From Diadophis punctatus similis (Eukaryota > Chordata > Lepidosauria > Squamata > Dipsadidae), in contig JALIGW010000001.1 in the NCBI GenBank assembly GCA_023053685.1, positions 231,629,434-231,693,433 of the forward strand: a stretch of DNA of 64,000 nt. The letters run 5' to 3'. Of this stretch, positions 49,806-60,643 are shown piece after piece. Within the stretch, counting starts at the first letter, position 1, and each line of letters begins with the position of its first letter. The notes under the pieces were generated by a model, which was not told where the DNA came from, made no database searches, and was given only the letters and a program-made list of their open reading frames with translations. The position numbers were made by a program, and so were the translations under genes.

Positions 49806-50852
49806 CCAAAAATAATGTCACACTTATGCTGAAGTTATTGCATTGATTATCATAAAACAGCTTATGGATCCAGTATGAATTGCTGGTTTTGATTATTTAT
49901 AACCCCAAATGGAATGTCACTTGTGTACTTACAGGACCATCTTACCTAACCAGAATCAGACGATTCTGTTTTTAACCCAAGAGGGGCTATTCTATGTCCC
50001 CACTTCATGTAAGTCAAGGCAGTAAAGGGGCCAAAAGCATGTTTCCTTGGGGGTGGTCCCCCAATTTATAATATATTTCCACTGTGCTTATGTTCCAGGA
50101 AGTCATAAAACCATCTTATTCCAGTGTTCTTTGACAGTTAACCTGGGTTGCCTTTGTGATTTTTATCCTACTTGATTTTATGCTATTACTATGTACACCA
50201 CAGTGAGTCATGAGAATTTAGGTAGCAAAAAAACATTGAAATAAATAAGCGAATGTTGAGTTTGCAAAACATATTTAATTGCAGGTTGTCAGTTAAATCA
50301 TTTTCTGACTTTATACGGTAACTTACCAAAAGTTGGGTTCACAAATGAAGTCAAATCTCTCTCTCTATCTCACCCTCTCTCTCCCTGTCTCCCACTTCAC
50401 AACCTCTTCCATATCTTAACTATACTTAAAACCAACCAAACGTAACACATTATGTGAATGCACCTGCTAGGTTTTAAAGTGGCATGCATGTTGTGCAATA
50501 ACAGCCACTGTGTGGTAAAACAAGGTGCAGAAGCATTCTTCTTTATGATGTCATTTGTGCAATGAGATTTTCAACAAAGTGAAATATCTAGTATTGCAGA
50601 ACGCCATCAAAATTCTGAAGGGATGTAATCCAGGGGCAATTCTGGAATAGTCCACAGATAAGGAACCTAAGTGATTCCACCCATCCCCTGTTGTTTCCCT
50701 GTCCCAAAACCCTTGCTTGCAAAGGACTGGCATGTTCCTTAAACATTCCCTCAATGTCAAGAGACTAATTTCTGCATTAGCATTCTTAGAGAAGTAGTAG
50801 CCCTATAGATGCAGGTCACAGTTGGATATAAAAAGGCAGGTTGGCTGCTGAC
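49806..50852. other. No gene recognised
   Basis: Unassigned DNA. Confidence 0.5.
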
Positions 50853-50865
50853 AGTCTGCTTCATT

Positions 50866-51680
50866 TTTTTAATTTTTTTTTTAACTTGAACATATCATCT
50901 TCCATTAAACAATGTGTCGTCTGAGTACAAATGTCTCTGTGCTATTACAATCAAAATTTACAATATTCATTACATTGATAATGATTCTCTAATCTTACAA
51001 TAATAATAATCATTATTATCACTCTATTCATTTCTCCCTGTTAACATTTCTTCTAATAAAAATATAATATAATATCAGGTATAATAATCTTAACAATCAT
51101 ATTAATCATCATCATCATATTGTTTACATCTCTATCTTAACATACGAGTATTCTTTGTTTCACTAATCTCCATTTATTTCTCACTTCTGTTTTTATTATT
51201 CAGCCATCCATAAAATAGCTCCCATGTCAGATAATATTCAGTTAGTTCTTTCTCCTTTATAGCAAGTGTTAATCTGTTCATTTCTGCACATTCTAATATT
51301 TTCCTAATCACATTCTCATCCGTAGGGATCTCATCACTTTTCCAATTTTGAACAAATACAATTCTAGCTGCAGTTAATACATGTACTGTATAATTAAATA
51401 TGCTTTTCCTTTACTGTAAGTTTCGGGCAAAATCCCCAACAAAAATATTTCTGGTTTTAAGTCAATATGCTGCATTATCATCTTTTCCAACCACATTTGT
51501 ATTTTTGTCCAGTATTTTTTTGCCTCTACACATGTCCACCACATATGATAATATGACCCAGGTATCTGGTGGCATTTCCAACATTTAGCTGATTTACCTT
51601 TAAACATCTTTGCCAGCCTCACTGGCGCCAGGTGCCATCTATAAAACATCTTATATAAATTTTCTTTATATGCAATTGAA
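50866..51680 (-). mobile_element. 5'-truncated L1 insertion, second copy
   Basis: The minus-strand frame 51649-51374 has MFYRWHLAPVRLAKMF and CWKCHQIPGSYYHMWWTC, the L1 ORF2 C-terminus, with a later frame break. A 13-bp duplication with one mismatch (AGTCTGCTTCATT at 50853-50865, AGCCTGCTTCATT at 51681-51693) and a T-rich 3' end near 50866 show target-primed insertion. It is more diverged than 45433-46223. Confidence 0.9.
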
Positions 51681-51693
51681 AGCCTGCTTCATT

Positions 51694-52362
51694 ATTGTGC
51701 TGTGATTCAAGAGCAAGGAGACGATACTTCGGAGGGAGGAGCCTTTTCCCATTGACAGACAGCCTTTGCCAATAGAAAGGAGTAGTTTGTTTCATTGGAG
51801 TCAGGACAAAAGATTTTCACTTGAGAAAGCTTTAGCTAAAAACTCCACCAATGTAGGAAATGAGTGGCTTCAGCTGTGAATGTATTTGTTGGGGCCAACA
51901 ACAGGAAACATCTAATTTACTCCCTAGCAGGACTCCTCATTCCTTTTCTACCCTGTTTTCCTTGTGATTTTCTAGTGGTTAATTCTTGGGTGAGATTAGC
52001 ATGAGGTTTACAAACATGAAAAGGAGTAATGACTCCCTTGTGGTTAAATGCCAGAAGCACTCAGCAGCCAAGACAGCACTTTTCCCTGGACCAGCTTCAG
52101 CCACAAATGTGATTCCTTCCACTTCTCTCATCCCATAGGTACTAATTGAGACTACTGAGGTATTGGACTGAGTTATATGTGGTTGGCTCCACCCCCACCC
52201 CACCCCCAAATAATCATGACTTGAACAGCTTGCACATACCCTGTGGTGTTTGGGAGTACCTATCCAGGAGGTCATATTCCATGTTCTTTTCCAGAACTGG
52301 AAATAGCAAAACTGGAAGATTTCTAAAGTTTAGTTATCTATCTCACGCATTATTTAGAATAG
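51694..52362. other. No gene recognised
   Basis: Unassigned DNA. Confidence 0.5.
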
Positions 52363-52426
52363 GGGTGGGGGAATGATAGCCCTTTATGACTTGTGGACTT
52401 CAACTCCCAGAATTCCTGAGCCAGCA
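52363..52426. mobile_element. Half copy of the palindromic MITE
   Basis: AGGGGTGGGGGAATG and 'ttgtggacttcaactcccagaattcctgagccag' match the left half of the foldback at 18848-18985. The right half is missing. Confidence 0.6.
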
Positions 52427-52564
52427 GAGCCGCCTCTGATTTAGGAGCAACTCAACAGATTATTCTTGAAGATATGAAGTTTTCAGTAGCTTCAATTAAT
52501 TCAATTAACCATCTTTTTGAGATTTTTCTTAGTTAAAGGAACAAGTCCTATCTTAGTCATGAAA

Positions 52565-52735
52565 GCCAGCTGAGTGACCTTGGGCAGTCACTCTTTCTCT
52601 CAGCCCAACTCACAGCACAGAGGAGTTGTTGTGGGGAAAATAGGAGGAGGAAAGTATGTTGGATATCTTCACCCCCATGGGTTATTTGTAAAAATAATAA
52701 AAGGTGGGATATAAATAAATAATAAACTAATAAAA
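52565..52735 (+). mobile_element. MIR-like SINE
   Basis: 'agctgagtgaccttgggcagtcactctttctctcagcc' is the conserved CORE-type motif of MIR-like SINEs, followed by 'gttgtggggaaaataggaggagg' and an L2-like 3' end GGTGGGATATAAATAAATAA. Confidence 0.75.
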
Positions 52736-52965
52736 CCTTCCTCTCTACTTATAGCACTCTCCATTCATCCTTGAGTTTATTTATTTATTTATTTAGACAC
52801 CAGCCAACTCCAAACTAACTTTGGACAGTTCACAATAAAATCAAACCAATCAAACCCACACATAGCAGCGGGTCTAGGACTTTTCGGCTCGTACCATTGG
52901 CCGGGACTGTTTCTCCTCCAGGGTTTCACCTCTGCATTATTATCCAAAAGCTTTTCTCCTCGGCT

Positions 52966-53275
52966 GGCCCTCCCCCGTCCTTTAGCCCTGGCCACAGCCC
53001 CTTCGTCCCAAAACCTTCGCCGCAGCCTATTTGTCGAAGTACAGTTTACATTGAGCATTTGACTGCCCGGGACATTTCGCAGCTAGCCAATCGGTGAGGT
53101 GGGCTCAGGGGCTTTGGGTGAGGTGCTGCTTTTGCCCTCTATCCCAGTCCCTTCGCCACGGCCCATTCGTGGAAATACAGCTTGCGTCGGGCGTTTGGCC
53201 GCCCGGGACAGTTCACAGCCAGCCAATCGGTGCAGGGGCTTTGGGGCTTTGGGTGAGGTGCTGCTTTGGGGGAGG
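52966..53275 (+). repeat. Two diverged about 135-bp direct repeats with inverted CCAAT boxes
   Basis: 'ccttcgccgcagcctatttgtcgaag...ttgactgcccgggacatttcgcagctagccaatcggtg' (about 53014-53096) recurs as 'ccttcgccacggcccattcgtgg...tggccgcccgggacagttcacagccagccaatcggtg' (about 53148-53233). Each is followed by GCTTTGGGTGAGGTGCTGCTTT. CpG-rich against AT-rich flanks. Part of the inverted structure described in the findings. Confidence 0.8.
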
Positions 53276-53670
53276 TGCTGTGCTTGTTAGGAGAAGGAAG
53301 GGGAGGGGGTGGAAGAGCAGAGGTGGAGGGAGTAAATGTAAAGGTGCAAGGAATAAGAATTGGGGGTGGAATTGGGGTGGAAGAGCAGAGGTGGAGGGGG
53401 TAAGTATAAAGGTGCAAGGAATAAGAATTGGGGGTAGAATTGGGGTGGAAGGGATAAATGTAAAGGTGCAAGGAATAAAATTGGGGGTGAAATTGGGGTG
53501 GAAGAGCAGAGGTGGAGGGGGTAAGTATAAAGGTGCAAGGAATAAGAATTGGGGGTAAAATTGGGGTGGAAGGGATAAATGTAAAGGTGCAAGGAATAAA
53601 ATTGTGGGTGGAATTGGGGTGGAAGAGCAGAGGTAGAGGGGGTAAGTGTAAAGGTGTAAGGAATAATTGT
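53276..53670 (+). repeat. Minisatellite, left arm of an inverted pair
   Basis: Repeats are built from GGGGTGGAAGAGCAGAGGTGG, 'gtaagtataaaggtgcaagg' and AATAAGAATTGGGGGT in about five to six partial and full units, with full units near 120 bp and half units near 55 bp. All open frames across it are repeat read-through. Confidence 0.9.
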
Positions 53671-53919
53671 CCTTCTTCACTTAAATGCCACCCCATTTCC
53701 TCCAGGAATTGGCAGGTAACAAATTGACACTATTTCAAACTACCAAAGCAATCCACACACCTTTTGTGCTGTTAATAGAGACCAAGTGGCCAATTAGGAG
53801 GACAAAAGTTAACAAAAGATAAACACTGCCAAGAAAGGAATCTGTTTGTAGCATGGAAATCTAAGTTAGGGTACATGACTGAGTTTTAAGATGCCAGAGA
53901 GAGAGAGCTGTTCTGTGAG

Positions 53920-54095
53920 CTTGGACCCATTTTATGACCTTTCTTGCCACCGCTGTTAAGTGGATCGTTGTTTAAGTCAGTCAGATGATGGTTAAGCGAA
54001 GCTGGCTCCCCCAGTGACTTTGCTTGTCACACGGTTGCAAAAGGGAGATCACATCACGTGACCCCAGGACACTGGGACCATCATAAATGCAAGTC
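53920..54095. mobile_element. Internal fragment of the mariner-like MITE
   Basis: 'cccattttatgacctttcttgccac.gctgttaagtg' and 'cccagtgactttgcttgtca' match 4150-4330 of the copy at 4072-4467. Both ends are lost. Confidence 0.75.
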
Positions 54096-54299
54096 ATTTG
54101 CTACATATTATTTACATATATAAATATCGAACACAGTGCAACCATCCTGGCATTCCTCTGCCATACATGCTAAAATAAAGAAAACAACTAACATACATAT
54201 TATTTATACAGTACTAATTTTGTTACAGTTATTTTGACCACCATGCTCATTTTGATTCATCTATAGTGTCACATTCTGGGTCTGTTTATCCAGCTATTT

Positions 54300-54537
54300 T
54301 ATGTTCCAACTTCCACCTCTCGCTTCCACCCCAATTCCACCCCCAATTTTATTCCTTGCACCTTTACACTTATCTTCTCCACCTGTGTTCTTCCACCCCA
54401 ATTCCATCCCCAATTCTTATTCCTTGCACCTTTACATTTACCCCCCTCCACCTCTGCTCTTCCACCCTCTCCCCTTCCTTCTCCTAACAAGCACAGCACC
54501 TCCCCCAAAGCAGCACCTCGCCCAAAGCCCCAGTGAT
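54300..54537 (-). repeat. Minisatellite, right arm (inverted)
   Basis: This is the reverse complement of the left arm: 'cacctctgctcttccacc', 'attccttgcacctttac', then 'ccttccttctcctaacaagcacagcacctcccccaaagcagcacctcgcccaaagcccc', matching 53230-53300 inverted. It has about two units against five to six on the left. Confidence 0.9.
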
Positions 54538-54600
54538 GAAGCTTCCACAACTTCTGAAGGCAACTTCTGTTCCATTGGTTTGATTGTTCTCACACAATTA
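54538..54600 (-). mobile_element. Small CR1 fragment
   Basis: 'cacaacttctgaaggcaacttctgttccattggtttgattgttct' is the reverse complement of the CR1 segment at 17205-17245. It abuts the right minisatellite arm. Confidence 0.7.
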
Positions 54601-55519
54601 CACAGTACTTTCAAAATCAGGTTTCCTGCTCCAAAAAGATGTCTATGGCTCAAAAGAACACCTTGATTGAATATAAAATATTTCTTTAGCTAGAAACTAT
54701 AGTTAAATTCATAGTAAAAAAAAAACCACACCAAAAACCCTTCTCCTGGAGATAATAAAGAAACCTTGGATCAGACTTTAAGGTAAAGAACACAAAATTA
54801 TTCACAGCAAATGTGATTTAAATCTGCATGTTTTCAACTTCTCATTCTCATTCTACAAATCAATGTGTGTGTTTCCTGCTTACAGGACCAGGGTGCAAAA
54901 GAAGGCACAGGTACCTCCCACCAGAGGGCTGTCTGCTACGAAAATCTCTGCTGGGAGTTACATCTTAGATTTTGGGGCATTTTCCCCTGACTGATCTGCA
55001 TTTGAGATCTCTCTCTTTCACAGTCTCTCAGGTCATCACTTTCTAATTTTAAATCTCAATGACAAAGCCACTCTGTGAGCCCAAAACATACAGAGAAATG
55101 CAAAGGCCAAGAGACATGGGTAGCTACTGGGATATGGGGAAAAATAGAAACAGAAGCAGGGAGATGGTTTGGGATCGGGAATTACAATAAGAACCTGTTC
55201 TGCTAGAATCTAATTCACTTGAGGGTATTGCTATAACATGACAGAAAATGGATCATTTCATAGATTTGATTCTTAAGAATATTTCAAATACTGAAAAATG
55301 CATTGTGTTTATCTGGTTTGGAGTAATGAAGTACAAGACTTAGGAGAAAAGTGTGATGGATTGTGTTTGTATTGTGATTTATTACTAAACATTTAAAATG
55401 CTTTGCATCTGGATGGACTGCAGAACAGACGACAAATCAACATAATACAGAAGGAGGAACAGATAAGGAAGAAGTAGAAAATAATAATATTAATGTTTAC
55501 AATTTTACAATGATGTACA
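54601..55519. other. No gene recognised
   Basis: Unassigned DNA. Confidence 0.5.
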
Positions 55520-56195
55520 ATGTACAACGATCAGCTAGAACTGATGCTGAAAAAGACTGGCTTATGTCCCATTGACTATGCTGTAGAACTGCAGAAAAAA
55601 CAATTACTGCCAACCTGCCTTCCATTGAGGACCTGTATACTGCATGAGTCAAAAAGAGGGCCGTGAAAATATTTACTGACCCCATGAATCCTGGATAATA
55701 AATTGTTTCAACTCCTAACCTCAAAACCACGCTATAGAGCACTGCACACCAGAACAACTAGACATAAGAACAGTTTTTTTTCACGAACACCATCACTCTG
55801 CTAAACAAATAATTCCCTCACCACAGTCAAACTATTCACTAAGGCTGCATTACGATTACTATTAGTCTTCTCATCGTTCCTATCACCCATCTCCTCCCAC
55901 TTATGACTGTATGACTGTAACTTGCTGCTTGTATCCTTAACGATTTATATTAATATTGATTGTTTCCTGATTGCTTATTTTTACCCTATGACAATCATTA
56001 AGTGTTGTACCTCATGATTCTTGACAAATGTATCTTTTCTTTTATGTACACTGAGAGCATATGCACCAAAGACAAATTCCTTGTGTGTCCAATCACACTT
56101 GGCCAATAAAGAATTCTATTCTATTCTATTCTATTCTATTCTATTCTATTCTATTCTATTCTATTCTATTCTATTCTATTCTATTCTATTCTATT
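55520..56195 (+). mobile_element. CR1-type LINE 3' end with (ATTCT)n tail
   Basis: It shares 'gagtcaaaaagagggccgtgaaaatatttac', 'gctatagagcactgcacaccagaacaactagac' and 'gtgtccaatcacacttggccaataaagaattc' with copies at 29670 and 61255. The last bases AGAATTCT pass without a gap into about 80 bp of ATTCT (56113-56195). Confidence 0.93.
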
Positions 56196-56200
56196 TATGA

Positions 56201-56332
56201 CAGGGGTGTCAAACTCGCATTGTCACATTATCGTCACATGATGTATCGTGACTTTTTCCCCTTTGCTAAACCAGGGGTAGGCATGGCCAGCCCATGATGC
56301 ATCCATTCTGTGGGCCTCAGTTTTGACCCCTG
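56201..56332. mobile_element. Short hAT MITE with family C ends
   Basis: The left end CAGGGGTGTCAAACT is the same as in 17649-18010; the right end GTTTTGACCCCTG is the inverted match. Flanks ATTTATGA (56193-56200) and ATGTATGA (56333-56340) differ at one base. It inserted at the outer end of the (ATTCT)n tail. Confidence 0.85.
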
Positions 56333-56356
56333 ATGTATGAGACTGAATGAAAAATA

Positions 56357-56545
56357 CAGGTGGTCCTTTACTTACAACCATTCATTTAATGACTGTTGGA
56401 AGATACAGTGGTGCTGAAAAAAGTGACTTATGACTGGTATTTGAACTTACAACCATCACAGCATTCCCCCAATCACATGATCAAAATTTGAGCATTTGGC
56501 AACTGACATGTATTTATGACGGTTCTAGTATCCAAGGGCTAGTTA
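56357..56545. mobile_element. Partial mariner-like MITE
   Basis: CAGGTGGTCCTTTACTTAC follows TA and matches the end of 4072-4467; then 'ctgaaaaaagtgacttatgac' and 'aatcacatgatcaaaatttgagc'. The other end is missing. Confidence 0.75.
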
Positions 56546-56569
56546 GTCACCATGCCATAGTCCCATTCA

Positions 56570-57420
56570 GAAATTGCTAAAATATGGGAAAGCACCTAGC
56601 AGTGACTCAAGCCCATCTGAGAAGACAAACGCGTATCTCAGCCTCCCTTTCTCCCTTATTAATAATATCTTCTCTATGGCAAGTGACTGCAGCCATTCTA
56701 TTATTGTTCTTATTCCCAAAAAGGAAAGTATTCCTTTGGACTATTATCCAGTCATCCTTCTAAGCATTCCTACTGAAATCCGTGTTTGCTTCCTGTAGAA
56801 TAGATTCCGCGAATGAATGAAAAAGGAGAGGATTGTATTGGATGAGCAAGCAGGTTTCAGGTTGGGTAGATCCACTATGAATCAATGTGTCATCCTGCAG
56901 TTCTTAGCTGACATATACCCATGCTAGCAATATCGCTCTTCAACCAAAACCTGGCCTTTGATTCCTTTCCGTATGACAAGCTCTGGTGGAAGCTACCGTG
57001 TACCTTGATAGATTGACAGCTTCTTTGTCTAATCAGAGTAAAAAAACCTGTCATTCAAATTAGATAGGAGAATGCTGGAACTTACTGCAGATATCCCTAT
57101 AAGCAGAGGAGTGAAACTCGGCTGTATCTTGACCTTCTTCTATTGCGTATTTTTTTTAATTCTATGATAGCAACACCAACTAAAAGAGAATTTCACCCAC
57201 ACATGCCCTTGAAGACAGATATTTGTTGTGCTGCTTTATGTAGATAGTATAGTCACCCTTCTATAGGCTATACAGCTGCAGGATCACAGTTCATTTGTGG
57301 CAAATAAAGGGGCTAAGTTCTTATCAGTTACTATCTGGGTCCAAAGGAAAATACTGGTTTTGTTCTGATGATATATTGATATCTTGTCACTGATTCTCTG
57401 TGTTCATTAGCTTTATCTCT
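56570..57420 (+). pseudogene. LINE reverse transcriptase relic, possibly R4/Dong-like
   Basis: Broken plus-strand frames follow the reverse transcriptase order: HSIIVLIPKKE and DYYPVILLSIP (about 56690-56780), EQAGFR(L/V)G (about 56847), FDSFPYDKLWWKLP (about 56960), a GVKQGC-like region (about 57105), LLYVD (decayed YADD, about 57235), and KFLSVT. The 3' side leads to the (TAA)n array at 57531. Some R4/Dong-clade LINEs insert in TAA repeats; that assignment is inference. Confidence 0.6.
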
Positions 57421-57530
57421 CTTTTTAAGACTTTTATTCTCTTTTAGTCCATCCATGTATTGCACTTATGTATACATTCATTGTATTTTATTTTATTCTG
57501 TTTTTTATCTGCTGGTTATTGATCATATTT

Positions 57531-57565
57531 TAATAATAATAATAATAATGATGATGATGATGATG

Positions 57566-57651
<86 letters not shown>
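57531..57651. repeat. (TAA)n with a short (GAT)n block
   Basis: About 121 bp of TAA/AAT with a GATGATGAT block near 57549-57566. Confidence 0.97.
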
Positions 57652-57664
57652 GTCCACACTATCT

Positions 57665-58640
57665 CTTCAACCAGATCCTGACAGTCCTTTCCACCTTTTT
57701 ATTTGAGTCAGATGCCCATGAAGATATTCCTTCAATTTTGAGAAAGGTTGGAACTGCATTGTGCCAAGTGTGGATTGGATAAAGAAGGGAATATAATGGT
57801 GAGATTCAACTTTGCAATACCTTTTTATGTTCCCCATGAAATATGTATTGTCATATTCCAGGGAAATGTTCTCCTTCCAAATTCCACTTATTATTTGTTT
57901 CAAGGGTTTGAGTGTACAGCACTCTGAGCTGGTAGCAGTTCCAGGCTGAAGGAAATCCACCTGAATAACACCATTTTCATTCTAAAAAAAACTAACCATG
58001 AATTTCCTGCTGAAGCCTCGATTTTGATTCCCCACTCATGCAGGTGAATTTTGCCATGATATTTGATGGTCTGACATTTCATTTCTGCAACATAATGATG
58101 ACCTCATGTTTCTTTGGCTGCTATAAAGCTGTGAAGAATTTTCTGCCCCATTCTCTTCATAATTTGGACAACAACTGCTGGAAAAATTCAGTTCTGGAAG
58201 GTTTCGTCTTTGCCATCAACATGTGAAGAATCTATCTTGAACATGTTCATCCAGTATTAAAGAATGTAAATAATGTGATCCACACATTCCTGAGAAATAC
58301 GAAGCTTGACAGAAATTTCCCTTTGACTGATTTACCAATTGCCCTTCATCAATTCATCAATTGATTTATGTGGAGCATGTCAGTTTCTGTCATAGGTCAT
58401 ATACTTTATTACTGAAACACAAATCAGCTCTTCTTAGTTCACAATCTTTACATGGTTTGACTCAACAATACATAGTATTCATGACAACACAGACATTGCT
58501 TGCTTTCAGTAGTAAATTTCAACAGGAGGGTTTCCTTCAGCTTTCCTTCAGCAGTCAAAAATTCAATCTTGGCAGTGCATTGATGAGTACTTATTGCAGG
58601 TTTCCATTTCATAAACAGTAGCAACACAACCTTTTCTTAC
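57665..58640 (-). pseudogene. Decayed mariner transposase
   Basis: Minus-strand pieces in order: REISVKLRISQECVDHII (about 58330-58270), like the second helix-turn-helix of mariner transposases; ET*GHHYVAEMKCQTIKYHG (about 58112-58050), matching the DETW-HHY-PE-K-QS-EW region with TGG changed to TGA; ENGVIQVDFLQPGT (about 57980-57930), matching the G-I-FL-PG segment; and FSKLKEYLHGH (about 57740-57705), matching the LK-L-G region. The catalytic acidic residues are not recoverable. No inverted terminal repeats seen. Confidence 0.75.
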
Positions 58641-59305
58641 AGCAACTTCTCCTCAACTGAAGTGAAAGAGCAGATGCTAAAGAATATGTCAGCTTTTAAG
58701 GGCATCAATAATACCAACTCTTTTGGTAACCTATAACATTGGAGGCATTATTTTTCATTCTATCCTCATAGAAGGATGAATGGTGAAAGAGCAGGCAGTA
58801 ATTCCTTCCCCACTACAGAAATATGGATGGATATAATTTTTTTTACTGTTTTCCCTGCCACACTAAACTTATTACAGCACATTAGAATAGCTTTCAATGT
58901 TCTTTCCCTAGTTTTGATTTGCAGAGATATTTTATGTTCTTTTTTTCATTGAGAACAGAACATTCCAAAGCTGCAACCTAGAGTACCCCACCACATGAAG
59001 TGGGATATAGCCCAAGTCTCAGGACATTGTTTATTGCATGTTTTATTCTTCTTCATGAGAAGATAAGACTTCCTTGCTGGAGGTCAGGTGAAGTAACTGT
59101 GTGATAGTTTAGGCTAGCGGTAGAAAATGCTTGAGAAATTCATTTTTTAAAAAAATCAAAATTAAAATTTACACATTCCTTCATAAAAAAAGAGAATGAG
59201 CTCAACATATTTAAATGCTATTTAAAATGAGGAAAAGTGCAATGGATTGATTTTCATCTGGGTAGGAAATTTGGACTGCTTAATTCTGAAAAGTCTAGCT
59301 TTGAT
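58641..59305. other. No gene recognised
   Basis: Unassigned DNA. Confidence 0.5.
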
Positions 59306-59370
59306 TCTCTATATCATCCACAGATGATATAGAGATCATCTCTATATCATCATCTCTATATCATCCACAG

Positions 59371-59692
59371 AGCCTTTTCTGTGGGGGGCCCCGCGCTCTG
59401 CAACCAACTTCCTCCAGAGACCCGAACCATCCCCACCCTGCTGGCCTTCCGAAAGGCCATCAAGACATGGCTTTTCCTGCAGGCAGGGGGTTAGAGACAA
59501 ATCCATCTGAGCTCTCCCCCAGGCATGTTTGGTTGATGGATGTTTTTAATATTGGAATTTTTAATTTTTGTATTTGATTTTAATTATGTTTATTGCTGGT
59601 TTCTTGTATTTTCTTTGCTGTACGCCGCCCTGAGTCCCTCGGGAGTAGGGCGGCATATAAGAAAACCAAAATAAATAAATAAATAAATATAT
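59371..59692 (+). mobile_element. L2-type LINE 3' end
   Basis: C-terminal coding remnant ('ctggccttccgaaaggccatcaagacatggct', FRKAIKTWLF) followed by 3' UTR 'tgtacgccgccctgagtccctcgggagtagggcggcatataag' and an AAATA tail. This is the familiar sauropsid L2 3' end. 5'-truncated. Confidence 0.82.
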
Positions 59693-59696
59693 GTTT

Positions 59697-59943
59697 TAAT
59701 AGCAATACAATAGCACTTAGACTTATATACCGCTTCATAGTGCTTTACAGCCCTCTCTAAGCGGTTTACAGAGTCAGCCTATTGCCTCCAACAATCTGGG
59801 TCCTCATTTTACCGACCTCGGAAGGATGGAAGGCTGAGTCAACCTTGAGCCGGTGAGGATTGAACTGCCAAACTGCCGGCAGCTGGTGATCAGCAGAAGT
59901 AGCCTGCAGTACTGCATTCTAACCACTGCACCATTGCGGCCCT
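59697..59943 (-). mobile_element. tRNA-derived SINE (squamate type)
   Basis: Reverse complement of the SINE at 7691: minus strand GGCCGCAATGGTGCAGTGGT at the head, 'aaaatgaggacccagattg', 'aaaccgcttagagag', 'gcggtatataagtctaag', tail TTGTATTGCTAT. It sits only a few bases beyond the L2 tail. Confidence 0.92.
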
Positions 59944-60643
59944 AATGAAGTATGTTGGACTGAAATTAGGGTTGACAACTCTTATTTTCTGGCACACTTC
60001 CTATCTTTAACAGCTACGTGGTAGGTAGGATACGCAACATGATCCTCTCCAAGCTAGAATACCTATATTGCAAAAGTCATCCAGGAGAGACTGTTTTATA
60101 TAACTAACCAAGATCCACATGAGATTCAACATGGATTGGATGCAAATAACTTATCAAGGGGTGGGGAGAGGTAAAAAAAATGAATGCAGGACTGACACAC
60201 GTGATCGAACCAAATTATTTTGTACCTTCTCCACTTGTGGAGGCGTACTAGACCTAAGTGGCAAAAATCAAAATAAACAAATATTCAACAGCAGTGAGTT
60301 ACAGTTTTTGCTACCTCCTTTTTTCTATCTAGCAATCTCTGGATTTTTGTGATAGTCCTATTGTAGATATATTGTAGATATGCAAGGTACATACAGTGAG
60401 TTTAAAGAACTACAAATTACAACTGGGGATTTTTGCACTAGGTAGAGAAGAAAACAATAGAGAAAGCCCAAAGAGGAAACAGTGGAAAGGTACAGAAGAG
60501 AATCCATTAGAGGAGACAAAAGTTACTTTCTGTTCTCGCACAACACTACTTGCTCGGAAGTAGATCCACCATCAGTATATGTGAGAAAGTCAGATAAATC
60601 AGGATTCCTTATCCAGAGACAGATGTGAAAAACTGTTGAAGAG
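59944..60643. other. No gene recognised
   Basis: Unassigned DNA. Confidence 0.5.

Noticed and set aside
53094..53696. Several 100-185 codon frames on both strands
   Set aside because: All follow the minisatellite period and composition; no domain, and opposite strands are equally open.
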